64,000 bases of DNA, taken from positions 11,863,132-11,927,131 of the forward strand of contig CM034611.1 of the NCBI GenBank assembly GCA_020091685.1, given 5' to 3'. Both the position numbers and the translations under genes were made by a program. The notes under the pieces are model-generated. The model saw only the letters and a list, made by a program, of their open reading frames with translations. It made no database searches and was not told the origin of the DNA. This document shows, piece after piece, positions 13,254-24,300 of the stretch (its first letter is position 1; every line of letters begins with the position of its first letter). Source of the stretch: Lutjanus erythropterus. Its lineage: Eukaryota > Chordata > Actinopteri > Lutjaniformes > Lutjanidae.

Positions 13254-13874
13254 CACTCTCAGAAATAAAAAGTGCTAATGAGAACCGTAAAGGGTTCTTT
13301 GGATTGTCCCCATAGGAGGAGCCTTTTTGGTTCTTGTTTCTACTTGAAACCCTTTCAGAGAGTTCTACCTAGAACTCGACATTAGGGGGTTATACCCAGA
13401 ACGATCTGTGCAAGGTTTCAGCCAGAACCCCCTGTGAGAGGCTACAGAGACCCCTCCTATGGTGTAATGGTTCCACTCAGAACCTACCCATGGTTCTACC
13501 CACAATCCTACCCTACCAAGAACCTTTTTATAGTCCAATGGTTTTATCTAGAACACACTCAGGATGTTCTACTGATAAAACCTGAGTGTGTTCTAGATAA
13601 ACCCCCCCCTTTTTTTTTAATCTCAAACACACTCAGGGGGTACCACTGAGAACGTTTCTATATTCCAAGGGCGTTGTATGGAGAACTTTTATAAATTCTG
13701 GGGGTTTTATCTAGAACATATTCAGGGGGTTATACTGGGAACCTTTTTACATCTCAGGGGTTTTTATCTTGAACACACCCAGGGGGTTCTACCGAGATTT
13801 ATATTATGGTACAATACTAAAAACCCTTGACAAACCCGCTCTTCAAAAAAGTGTTAAGACTATCACTAAGAGTG
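13254..13874. mobile_element. CACTA/EnSpm-type non-autonomous element, copy 1
   Basis: It begins CACTCTCAGAAATAAA and ends ...ctaagagtg, inverted CACTCTTAG, the expected CACT-type terminal inverted repeats. The interior is made of many decayed AGAACC/GGTTCT units in both directions and includes a long hairpin at 13540-13603. A 3-bp target duplication is not preserved (ctc versus tag). It lies just beyond the slc9a9 stop. Copies 2 and 3 are at 14651 and 45912. Confidence 0.75.
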
Positions 13875-13926
13875 TAGAAGTTAACATATGACTTAAGATG
13901 TTGCATTTTAACCAGAACTGTCATAT

Positions 13927-13932
13927 TTTAAT
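13927..13932 (-). promoter_or_regulatory. slc9a9: Possible slc9a9 poly(A) signal (ATTAAA)
   Basis: On the minus strand ATTAAA lies about 375 nt after the slc9a9 stop. It is the nearest plausible signal before the CACTA element at 13874. No canonical AATAAA was seen closer on that strand. Weak, context-only call. Confidence 0.3.
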
Positions 13933-14306
13933 ATTTCTTGCTGTGTGAAAAGCACACGGTGCACACACAGGTCAACCTCGGCTTCCTGTTGGTTGAGGAT
14001 TAATCGCTCATTTCAGCTGTTAAATTCCTTGAAACTGGGGCAAAACAAGCCAAGAAAATCATCAGCAGAGTAACAGAGAGAGCACTTGCCTTTGTAATTG
14101 TTTTTTTCTCCCTCTGCGAGTGTGTGTTTGCATGCATGTCAGCGCGAGGGGGGTGCATGACCTTTCCAGGGCTATTGTGACTCTGACTCCCGGTCGGCTC
14201 CTCTCAGATGCCCTGGCCAGTGACCTCGTTCACTGTGGGAGGTGGGGCCCTTAGCCTCGGGGCAGCGCAGGCTGATAAACTGGGGTTAGAAGTGACTCCA
14301 GGAGCT

Positions 14307-14453
14307 TCAGGCCTGTCTGGTGCTGCAGAGGCCCAAGTCTTCTTCCAGCAGGTCGGATCCAGACTGGCCTCCTATTGATATAAGATTATTCTCCGTTTTC
14401 TCCAAATCCAACATGGAGTCGTCTAGTTTAGCCTCACACAGCTGCTCTTCATC
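14307..14453 (-). CDS. slc9a9: slc9a9-like Na+/H+ exchanger, last coding exon
   Basis: The acceptor ttttccacttgctattcag precedes 48 codons and a TGA. The exon starts in phase 0, fitting the exon before it. The peptide begins DEEQLCEAKLDDSMLDLEK and ends GSDLLEEDLGLCSTRQA. The human NHE9 tail has EQLKEDD at the matching start and EGDLGLGG near its end, so both landmarks are retained. The tail is cytoplasmic, acidic and about 25 residues shorter than in human. Only an 85-nt intron separates it from the upstream exon. Organellar NHE tails bind regulators such as RACK1; nothing in this tail shows binding directly. The match is short and was made from memory, but position, phase and strand all agree. 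Confidence 0.85.
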   Translation of the reverse strand, partial: DEEQLCEAKLDDSMLDLEKTENNLISIGGQSGSDLLEEDLGLCSTRQA

Positions 14454-14538
14454 CTGAATAGCAAGTGGAAAATTTGATTGATAGCTTTAATTTATTTCTG
14501 TTCTCTGAAGATATGAAGCAACACAGGGGAAGTCTTAC

Positions 14539-14642
14539 CTCCTGGACTAGGTGGCACCCAGAGAGTCTGGCAAAGACGCCACGCCGCTGTGGCAGTGAGT
14601 CGGTCGGTGGAGGGCCGCAGTGTGTCAGCAGAGGCTTTGCAT
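14539..14642 (-). CDS. slc9a9: slc9a9-like exchanger, penultimate coding exon
   Basis: A 104-nt exon with acceptor cccttgttcacag|AT and donor GGAG|GTAAGA. It enters in phase 1 and leaves in phase 0. After one split codon (Tyr if the previous exon ends in T, as in human), it encodes AKPLLTHCGPPPTDSLPQRR and then GVFARLSGCHLVQE. Human NHE9 has [20 protein letters not shown] and then GPISRLLTSPQ, so the KP-LTH-GPP-LP core is conserved and the rest is not. This region is the start of the cytoplasmic tail after the last membrane segment of an endosomal Na+(K+)/H+ exchanger. A CACTA-type transposon fragment begins eight bases inside the upstream intron (14651), so the polypyrimidine tract is transposon sequence. 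Confidence 0.9.
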
Positions 14643-14650
14643 CTGTGAAC

Positions 14651-15005
14651 AAGGGTTCCAAAAGAGTTCTTCCTGAAGGGCTGAGGTTCTACCCAAAACC
14701 ACTTGCTTCTGAAGAACCCTTTTTTGAAGAAAGGGCTTGTCAAGGATTCTTTGTAAGACTAATGGTTGCAATTAGAACCTTCAAAAAAGGGTTGAAAGCT
14801 TTGAAAAACTCTTTCTTTGCTCTTTACTCTTTCAGTAGAACCCCTGAAGTAAAACTCTTGGACTCTAAAAAAGGTTCTCAGCAGAACCCCCTTGGTGGAT
14901 TATAGATAAAATACTTGGAATGTAAAAAGTTTCTCGATCGAGTCCTCTGACTGTGTTCTAGCTAAAAGTCTTGGTATGTAAAAAGGACCCCCTGCCTGGG
15001 TTCTA
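14651..15005. mobile_element. CACTA/EnSpm-type fragment, copy 3, beside an slc9a9 exon
   Basis: From 14651 (aagggttccaaaagagttc, then cttcctgaagggctgaggtt) the sequence matches bases 25 and onward of copy 2 at about 45925. It then breaks up into AGAACC/GGTTCT units to about 15005. The outermost CACTCTTAGAAAT of the family is not clearly kept; the bases at 14640-14650 resemble it only partly. The fragment lies in the slc9a9 intron directly upstream of the penultimate coding exon. Confidence 0.75.
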
Positions 15006-15691
15006 CTGACTAATAACCACTGACAGATAGAGAGGGGGGTTTTCCAGATTTTTCCAAAAGACAAACATCATATGTTTTGCTTGAAGAAGAGAAAGAACTT
15101 GATATTTTCTCTTCGCTCTAGCTTTGGAATCTGCAGAGAAAAGACCAAGAAAAGACAGTTTTGGACATTTGTGATCTTACCATCGTCATTGTATTTTACA
15201 CATTGGTCTGGGCTATTGCCATCAAAATGTCTTTAAAAGGGACAGAGTTACATAAGTATACATGATCCACTTGTACAGCAAGAATCTAAATCTGGTGTTA
15301 ATGGTGTGAACCTGGGAATGGTTTGTCTTTAGTCTTTTCCTAATCTGGCCTCAGGCCACCAAGTTACGACTGTAATAATTGTAGCAGAACCACTAGGGAA
15401 CATTTTGAGATTATGTGTGAAAATAAGTAATTGCAGTGCTGTACTGGCATATTGTAGAGGGTTCATAAAGGTTCAGAACATCAATGTGTAACATCTTACA
15501 ATAGCTAGGCTGGCAAGTCATGGGTGGGGCTGAAGGGTTCTGAGGGAATGTTAAGTGTTGTAATCACAGATGTGGGAGGACAAATCAGAGGTCAGTGACA
15601 ATGTTAGAAAGAATTGGCTGAGTCATTCTGTTCTGGAGAAAAACATATCACACAACCACCCATAAAGGAACAATATTTAATGCTGCCAATT

Positions 15692-15806
15692 GTGATTCTG
15701 GAGAAGGATAGTCGCTTGTTGAGTCTCATTCCCATGTCGTCAAATTCCAAGGCTGTGGGTAGATCTGGGAATGACTAAACAAGCAACTGTCTTTCTCCAG
15801 AATCAC
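15692..15806. repeat. Foldback (hairpin) with 40-42 nt arms
   Basis: The left arm gtgattctggagaaggatag at 15692 (to 15733) pairs with the right arm at 15767-15806, which ends ctttctccagaatcac. There are four substitutions and one 2-nt bulge; two of the substitutions would be G-U pairs in plus-strand RNA. The loop is about 33 nt. It is either a tiny MITE or a transcribed hairpin. Confidence 0.75.
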
Positions 15807-18800
15807 TTGTAGCAGCTTGAAGCAAGTAATATATTAGAATTGGGAAGTACAACCATATACCATAGAGCAGGGGTTTGAGGCTACCAACCACGGGACATTT
15901 TCTTGTCGCCTCAAGGCTCAAAAATGCCTTGAGGGAATTTCAGATTTGGTACAAACATCTACTTGGACCCAAGATTTTTGCAGTCAAAGGTCAAGGTTAC
16001 TGTGACCTCATGCCCGTCCCATTCTCGTGAACCTGATAGCTCAGTAACGGCTTGTGGGAACTTCTACAAAGTAGGCACAAATGTCACTGTGACCTCACAA
16101 AGTACTTTTAACTTACTTTCATTTATTTTCTGCCATAACTCAAGAATTCATGAGCTAATTATGGCAAAAATACAAATATCTAATTGGATAAAACACAGTC
16201 TCTATGTGAAGACAGCATGATTCTGACTGGAAATTATCCACTGGAATCATACATGCATAGTGATAACTTTCATTTGGTCAAAAATAATTAATACCTTTTA
16301 TTAAATTCCTATAAGTCTGGACAGACGTGGATGAAAACAGCAACTGGACCGGTTGGCACAGGCATAGATCCACAAAATGGCAATTCCAGTTTTCTTGGTA
16401 ACAGAGTAAAGATGTCAGAGCTTGTTCTCTGCTGAAAAATCCCAGTCATTGTCGCACTGCATAATACACATCAGTCAACATGTCACTCAAGTTTTCAACA
16501 AGATTCCCTGTTCTTTTCTCTTTTCACTTTTTTTTTTTTTACAAGCAAAAAATAAAAATATAAAATAAAACAAAGACTGCCTCACTTCCCCCAGGCACAG
16601 TGCAGTGAGAGACCGAACAATGACACAGCCATTTTTGGATCTCATTGACATCACTGCACTGCATCCACACAATATAGTGTTACAATGATACACGTCTATG
16701 CAGTTATATTAAGGATACTATTCCTCCTATAAGCCCACTTTCAGTTTTCCGCCATTAAGTGCCTGTGGCTTTATCAACACAACATCCAGCAGAGAGCTGG
16801 ATTATTAGTCATTCCAGCTTTAGGTGCTTGTGCTATTTTTGTTCCTGTTTGCTAAGTTGTTATCATATTTAATATACACGCGCCAGCTCTTGTCTGCTGC
16901 TGTCTTAAGTAATAAAAGCGCACAATAAAATATGCAACAAAGAAAGGCTTTCCAGGAGGGTGCGCTCTACAAAAGCAGAACTGCAGACGGCTTGATAGAG
17001 ATAAAAATAATTTTACTCACAGAAAACAGGGGGCGTTATCTTGTTTCAGGCAAGATGGGTCAGTATTGCACTTGATTAAAACCAGAGGCAAGGTCAGAGC
17101 TGGTTTATAAATGTGTTTAAGTGTTGATAAAAGGCAGTACAGGCAGGCATATTTCTAATTAGTGTTGAGAGCAGGAGTAGAAAGTGCTGTTTTTGGATGC
17201 CAGATGTTAGGTAATAGTCCTCTGGAGGTGTTGTCAGCTCAAATCAAGAAAGACCTGTGATGATAAGTATTCAGTTGATAATAACAATGAGGTATTAAGC
17301 ACCTTCTAACGCAGGATCCCCACATGTTTTCTCTTCTCTTGCAGGGCCAAAGCTGAAACTTGATGGAGGGCCAGGGGCCAGACGCAAACATCTATTGTAT
17401 TATATCACTTGTTTCCGATGCTACATCAACCCTTCCTATTTCCTGCCCGCTTTGGGACCTTAGTCAACTTTGTGCCTCCCTGTTTCCTGTAATTAGCTTT
17501 GCTATGTTTTGGGCTGGTCTATGTTGAAAAGAAAACCACATTTTGAGGATGGTTAAAAGATTTTTTTCAAGGTCTCATAAAAGCAACTTATTCTGTATAA
17601 AGTCACATCTTAAGTTAGCTAATATAAAAAAACACTAACTAGCTGGCTAATGATTGGTGTAGATTAGCTATCCAGTAATCTTACATTTTGTTAACATCAT
17701 CTATCAGATTAAAAATAAATAGTCATACCGTCACTTAGCTAAAGTTACTAAAAAGACAGAAGCTACTTAGCATGCTAATCTACATCAATTGCTAATCTAC
17801 ATCAGCCATTAGCTAGCTAGATACATTTGATAGCTATTGTTAGCATAATGCCACCTAACTAGCTAGCTAATTGACATCAATCGTTTGCTAGCGACTTACA
17901 TCTTATAGCCGATGATAGCAAAAAACAACACTACAGCTGTGGAGTGAATAACTTTTTGTTTGCCTTTTTCACGTTACTTAGAGTTGAAATTAATGCTGAA
18001 TGTTGGTCAAATGACGTCCTGTCTGTTTATGAGATGCAAGACATCCTTAATAATCTTGTATAAGGAGATAGATGTTTATAATGGTTATATCAAGGAATAT
18101 GTTAATGGAGTCTGGCAGGCAGTAAGACAGGCAGCCACCAAACTCCAACTCTAGACTGTGTATTTTCAGAGCAGAAGGCTTTTGCCTTCAGTATAATGGG
18201 CTTAGTTTTACACTGACAATAATAAGTGATGACAAGTCTTCCACTGCAAATTTATCAGCTGTTTATAACTGTCAGTTGTCTGTCAAAATGCAATGTTGCA
18301 CTCGTCTTGCACTCCTGCAGTGTTCCTGCAGTGTTCCTGCAGCGTGCCTTAGCTTCTCTGCATCTGGAGAGGAGGAGGCAAGAGGAAATAACTCACTTCG
18401 ACCATAGATTGTGTCTTAAATAGTTATTCAGTGTATTTAATATACAACCTATGGATCCAACTGGCTATTTGGACTGCAGTACTCGTCTCTGGATGTGCAA
18501 TTGCTACATATTGCCCTGTTAATTTAAATATTTTTTAGCAATTAACACAAAATCGAAACTCATGGCAGGCCAACTTTGGCCCGCGGCCCCACTTTGGGCA
18601 GCCCTGCTCCAACATTTCTTCTCAAGCCAGATTTCTGCACACAGAGGCTTGGTGACAACCGATCTTGTAATACACTTGATTCTGTATCCTCTCCCCACTA
18701 CAGATTCAGAGAAATGACAGAACACTTGCTAGCTCTCAACTGTAAACAATAGTTTTGATTGATAATTGCCCTTCTGCAGGAAGGTGTTCATACTTTGCTC

Positions 18801-19298
18801 TCCTTGTGCCTTGAAAAAGACAAAACAATACTTCAACAATCCTGTAATTTCTGGACGAAAGCAACCTTTGTACCTCAGAGCCTATAATGAATAATGTAGG
18901 ATTCAGACGTGGCACACAAGTACACAATCCCCTGGCATGAGCACAAAAAACAAAGAGAAGAGGAAACTGATCTGTTATTGGGTGCCAATTCTTACATTCT
19001 GCTGCCGTTATCAGCAGTATGCAAGAGGTGGGAATTATGGGCAGCATTCTGCCAGCTAACAGGATTTATTTATAAATGTCTCAAATGAGGGAGGGAGAGG
19101 GGGAGAGAAAAGAGGGCGGGGGATGAAGAGGTAGAAAAGGAGGGGAATAATGACTTCCTTGGGACCTGAAGGAGTGAGTTGTCTTCTTGTCGGCATGGTG
19201 TCCTCCCGTTCCACGCTGGCATAATACTAGACAGCAATGGTAATTATAACTGCAAGACCTGCTTTCTGCTCCACCATGGTGTCAGGTTTGTGTGTCAG

Positions 19299-19321
19299 TG
19301 TGTGTGTGTGTGTGTGTGTGT
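19299..19321. repeat. (TG)n microsatellite
   Basis: A run of TG dinucleotides in the slc9a9 intron. Confidence 0.9.
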
Positions 19322-19542
19322 AGGGAAAAAGGTGCTGAGTAGAGTAGCTGTGTGTGGGGGGGGTAGAAGCCCAAATGCTGCTTCAGCCGTCCTCGCGGCT
19401 AGCTCAATCCCGTCCTACAAGTCTCACATGTCACCTTTTCCTGACCTCTAATCAATAGAGTAACTGAGTACATATACTCAACCACTGAGGTACTTTACTT
19501 GAGTACATTCATTTCATGCTAGTATACATATATATATGTGTG

Positions 19543-19545
<3 letters not shown>

Positions 19546-19581
<36 letters not shown>
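19546..19581. repeat. (AG)n microsatellite
   Basis: About 17 AG units preceded by a short (TA)/(TG) stretch; a homopurine tract. Confidence 0.9.
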
Positions 19582-19586
<5 letters not shown>

Positions 19587-19894
19587 AAAGTACAATCAAG
19601 AAACAAAACACATACACATTTAAAAGATAAAGAAGATGGACCGTCCTCTTATAAAAAGAATTTAATTAAATTTGTGAAAGATAAATAGAGACTGTTATTT
19701 CAAAATAGGTTGAGGTTTTCATCAGATAGTCATGGAAAGGCCTTCTTTCTCTGCTTCAGAGTTAAACAGGCGTAGGTGTTTCATTTTAGGATAAAAAGCA
19801 TCTTGTTAAACCACTTTTAACACTTGGAGAATCTGATTATTTCTAGTCTAAGAACATAAATTTTTTGGCTGTGACCATTTCTCCACATTAAACA

Positions 19895-20060
19895 AACAGT
19901 TTGACATTTTAGGAAACACATTTATTCCCTCTCTTGGAGAGAATTAGATTGGAAGATCAATACTACTCTCTTATCCGTGTGTGAAATATGAAGCTACAGC
20001 TGGCAGCCGGTTAGATTAGCTTCAGAAACAGCTAACCTGGCTCCGTCCAAAGGTTTGCCT
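19895..20060 (+). repeat. Teleost interspersed repeat, family R1
   Basis: Segments 'gacattttaggaaacaca', 'gagagaattagattggaag', 'gaagctacagctggcagccg' and 'cctggctccgtccaaagg' occur in the order of a common percomorph repeat. Related copies lie at 25022-25150 and 36885-37090. Non-coding. Confidence 0.6.
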
Positions 20061-22049
20061 CTAATTCTTAGCTGTGCGTAGTGACTCCCTGGAGTCTTGT
20101 TGTCACTGTGAGGTGGCCCGGGGACCAACGCTGACTCAGCACATGGGAGAAGTTAACCTTCTACCAGACTTGAGGGGGCAGGTTCGAAGGTCTGTACCCA
20201 GGCAATAAACAAGTAGTTTTGGTGCCTAGAACAAATCAGAAAATAATGACAAAAACAAACAAACAAACACACAAACAAAAAACCCTGAGGATAATAAATC
20301 AACTGAGGTTAAAAAGTGCTCCACCTAGTCTCCTGGATGAAAGTCCTGTGCTCACTGTTGCCAGATTTAATGACTTTTCAGACTCTCCTAGCGACATTAT
20401 TTCCAAAAAGTGACTGGTGACAAATTTAGCAACTTATTCTGCAAACAATAAACATGGAAATATAGTTATTTTAATCTAGTAAATATCTAAATAGTTTGTA
20501 TTATCTTCTGCCTCCCTTAATAGATTAAAAAGAAAAACCTTTCACTTCAAATATAGTGTAGTGAGTTTGTGTTTACTTTTATAATCTACCATTTATAAAG
20601 CTTGAGGTGATCTCTCTTTTGTTTGCTGCAATCAACACAACCTTTACATGAATGTGCAAAAGAGGGTATGAATTTAAGAGACTTTTGGATCCAGGAAGTC
20701 ACTGCATCCAGCCAAGAAATAGCCTGTCGCATAACCTTGAAAAACTGCAAATTAACATTTATCTATTTATGCTACTTTATTCTATACTTCTTCTATTCTT
20801 CAGAGGGAAATATTATACTTTTTATCTGATTGTTTATCTGATAGCTGCAGACAACTCATATCATCATCATCTGATCAATATAATGCATTGTTATAGATTT
20901 AACTACCATCCAGTAAATTAGCTTCACTCTCAGCAGCTGCAACAATAAAACGCTGCTTGTAGGTTAATGCACCAGTTATAAATATCTCAGCGATGCATAT
21001 ACAACACTCTGAGAGGGGCCATTTGCTATAATGACTACTTCTACATGTCTCTCACACACAATACAAACTGTCAGCAGCACATATTTACAATTGGTGCCAC
21101 CTCCCTCTAACTGTTACTGTTCTGTTTATGCCTCGCTAATGTGACACGTTATATATTACCATAAATAGGTAACACAGAGAGATCTACCTCCCAAGTCACG
21201 CCTGAGACTCACCCAGAGACCAAGCCAAACGTATAATACAGCCACCCCATGGCTCTTTAACATGGGTGGCCTCTGGGATGCCAGAGTCAAAACAAAAACA
21301 TCGGTTTCCAGCCCTTAAACCGCCCGCTGCAAACCAGTGCGGCAGGAAAGATCAGACAGGCTTTGATGTCTGTCAAAATCAGTACTTAAGGGTAAAACGT
21401 TTCTCCTAATGAGCCCTAAAGCCAGGCTGACAGGGAAACAGCAACAGCAGCAGCGGTACAATATTCCTTCAGGATGAGACGCCGGCGAGCCGAGCTGAAG
21501 CTCAATTACCAGGCAGCAGGACCCAGGCGGAGGCTCCTCTCACCTGGTCCACATCAAAGCATCTCCATAATACATTTTTTTTTCTATCAACAGGAAACAC
21601 TGGCCAGGACTGCACCTTTCATCCTGCTCACGGCTTCTCTCATCCCCTCGCACACTTCTCTCTCTCTCGCTTTCTCACATTTACATGCAGACACATACAT
21701 TCTGTCAAATGTGCAAATTAACCCACTATGTAGACTTTTAACCACAGCCAAAGGGTATGGTTACACTGTAGTTACTATGGTTACACAGATTGCAATGTTG
21801 TGTTGCAAGCAATGAAAGCAAGAGTCATAAATCAAACATTTTCATTGTGTCATACTATTTGTGTGTGTTTGGCTGGATTGATTGGCTGTGAATGTTAAAA
21901 AATGAGGCTAGTAGTTCATATACTTTGCTTTTTGTGAGGATTTAACAAAGATAAAATCAGCCTTTACTGAATCCCAGAGGGGAAATTCGGTTGCAGGATA
22001 GGGACAGAAATGAGCGCTGATAAATACGGAAAGTAAAAGGAAGAAAAAA

Positions 22050-22645
22050 GACGTTGGGATGCTGTGCAACACGTAAATAAAAACAGAATGTGATGATTTT
22101 CAAATTCTTTTCAACCTATACTCAGTAAAATAAGTACAAATATACAAATATTTAATTTTCAAACTGATAAACTTTGTTGATTTTTTATAAATATACACTC
22201 ATTCTGAATTTGATGCCTGCAACATGTTCCAAAAATGTTGAAACAGGGGCATGTTTACCACTGTGTTACATCACCTTTTCTGTTAACAACACAAAGTAAG
22301 GGTTCGGGAACTGAGGACACTGATTGTTGAAGTTTTGGAAGTGAAATTCTTTCCCCTTCTTGCTTTATATACAACTTCAGTTGCTCCACAGTTCAGATGT
22401 CTGTGTGTTTTATTTCACAAATTTTCTAGACTAGTCTAGACTCCAGGCAGGCCAGTTGAAACACAGACAGACGTGTCTTGGCATTGCCTTGCTGAAATAT
22501 GCAAAATGAGTGTATATTTACAAAGAATAATAAAGTTAGATATCTTGTTTTTGTATTGTCTTTAACTGAATATAAGTCAAAATAGATTTGAAAATCATTG
22601 CATTCTGTTTGTATTTACATTTTACTAAGTGTCCTAACTTTTTTG
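22050..22645. mobile_element. Non-autonomous DNA transposon with ~100-bp terminal inverted repeats
   Basis: The left end gttgggatgctgtgcaacac, then gtaaataaaaacagaatg and gatgattttcaaatt, is mirrored at 22535-22645: inverted it reads gttaggacacttagtaaaat, then acaaacagaatgc and aatgattttcaaat. The interior keeps 'tgatgcctgcaacatgttcc'. The arms are diverged, so it is old. This is a frequent fish MITE type; I do not assign its superfamily. No open frame. Confidence 0.75.
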
Positions 22646-22714
22646 GAATCAGAGTTGCAGGTATAAAAGATGAATATAAAAATTAAATCATAAAAAAATA
22701 CAACAGTCCAACAA

Positions 22715-23390
22715 TCAATGGCCATGTGTGTGCCCAACAATTTGGAAACTGTGTATGTGTGTTGTGAAGCGGTCCGTTTTGCACCTAGGTGGGACGATCA
22801 GGTGGCTGAATGAGCCCATCTGCCACATGGAGAGGGTGAGACAGGGTTCTCCAGGATGGTTACGATTGTCATCCTGCTCTGTGCCACTGACTCCAGGCTG
22901 TTCGTTTCCAGCAGAGCTGGCCTTCCTTGCCAGCTCGTTCAGTTTGCCAGAACTACCCAGTCCTGATATCATCACCCCAGCACAGAACAGCAAAGAACCG
23001 GCTGCTCCAGAGAGGTAGATCTACACACTGCATACACAGATCTATATGTTTCCTCGGGAAGAACTGTACGCCCTGTCCCTTACTGAAGAGGGCGTCTGTT
23101 GTGAGACCAGATCAGTTTTTTGTTTAATTGGACCCCATGGTACTTGCGACTCCCTCGTCTTCACTTGATAATCAGGCCTCCTCTTCCTCTGACAGTCCAC
23201 CACCAGTTCTCTCATCTTGCTGATACTGAGCTTTGGGTTTCTGTTGTTGCACCACGTTACAAAGCTCTCCATCAGTCCTCTGTGCTCCTCCTCTTTGTCC
23301 TTGATGCGTCCAACAATGGAGGATTTGTTCGAAAACTTTTGAAGATTGAGGGAACTGAGGAAGTCTGAATGTGAAGAGCCTCAAACTCTA
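22715..23390 (-). mobile_element. L2-type LINE fragment, reverse transcriptase C-terminal part
   Basis: On the minus strand, pieces of a non-LTR reverse transcriptase C-terminal region are readable. FVTWCNNRNPKLSISKMREL followed by VVDCQRKRRP matches the family motif 'W(C)..N.L.LN..KTKELVVDFRR'. Further on, SGKLNELARKAS and VPPRCKTDRFTTHIHSF match the usual L/NKLIKKA and LRCKTDRYRKSF segments. The pieces lie in more than one frame, and the fragment lacks the upstream catalytic part and most of ORF2. It is a dead, 5'-truncated insertion. Confidence 0.8.
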
Positions 23391-23689
23391 ACTCTTAGTA
23401 AATGAGCATTATTTTCCACATGTCAAAGATTTGCTTCTCACATGGCTATCTACACTGGAGTTATCTTACAAAGTATACTTATTAAGCTTCTTTTCAGTTC
23501 TGTCTAGACTGTTATTCAACAGGTATTGTCAGAAAGTGTATCATCACCGTCTGCTGCTCACTGGATTCCAATCTTTTTCAAATTCCATCATTGATCAGCT
23601 GAAAAGCACCTTCACCAGTTCATCAGTATGTTTATGCACAGACTATGAGTTTCATTATTTCTTCAGGCCACTTATTGTGGCAACAAGCT

Positions 23690-24300
23690 GAGAAAAGTAG
23701 TGTTTGAATGAATGTTCTCAGATGCTGCGAGGTTGACAGGGATTTCACAAGAACCCCCAAAACATCCACCTTTTCTGCACTTTGTGGTTTAACAGCCTCA
23801 ACTAACAGAGGGTTGGATTAGAAAGCAAATATTAACCCCTCTGCAATGATTTTCTAAGACAAACTTATTCAGTTGTAATGCGAAGCACAATGTTTGGTGG
23901 AAACTTGGCAGAATTTATTACTCATCAACACCATCCTGTGAAAAATGGTGGCGGCAGCAGTGCCATGTTGTGAGGAGGCTTTTCAGCAGCAGGGACATGG
24001 AGACTTGTGAGGACACAACGGAACAATGAAGAGCCATTTCTCTCTATTTCAGCAGCGGTACATGAAAATATCCTATTGAATATCTTAAGAATTATTTGCT
24101 CACGGATGTTCCCTCGTCAATTTGATTAAGTTTGAGATGACAAGGAACAATGTGGAAAAAAAAAATCTAAATCTACTGGGGCTCTACAGACATAACCAGA
24201 AAATCTCAAGGCTGTAATCGCTGCCAAAGTTGTCTCAAGAAACTAATTACTTGGATTGAAAATTGAGGTTTATTTTTTTCTGTTCTTAATACATTTATTA
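23690..24300 (+). mobile_element. Tc1-like transposase relic
   Basis: On the plus strand around 23935-24010 a decayed reading gives VKNGGGSSAML and GGFSAAGTWRLVRT, with stop codons between the pieces. This matches the Tc1 transposase block [25 protein letters not shown]. Near 24210, 'gctgtaatcgctgccaaagt' matches the conserved Tc1 C-terminus (AVIAAKG). The copy is internally rearranged and inactive. Its outer limits are approximate. Confidence 0.7.

Larger units (their letters stand above)
15006..22040. other. slc9a9 intron, part 1
   Basis: No exon was recognised. Contents include a foldback at 15692-15806 and a 'gtcaaggttactgtgacctcat' dispersed repeat at 15880-16110. A GCTAGC/TTAGCTAA-rich degenerate palindromic stretch lies at 17610-17880. 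There is a short GTTCCTGCA tandem at 18315-18345, microsatellites at 19299 and 19546, a 'gtactttacttgagtac' repeat fragment at 19445-19520, and a common teleost repeat at 19895-20060. The remainder looks like ordinary intron. Confidence 0.5.

Noticed and set aside
14465-14905. Plus-strand open frame of 146 codons
   Set aside because: It runs antisense across the slc9a9 exon and then through CACTA repeat units; it is a shadow.
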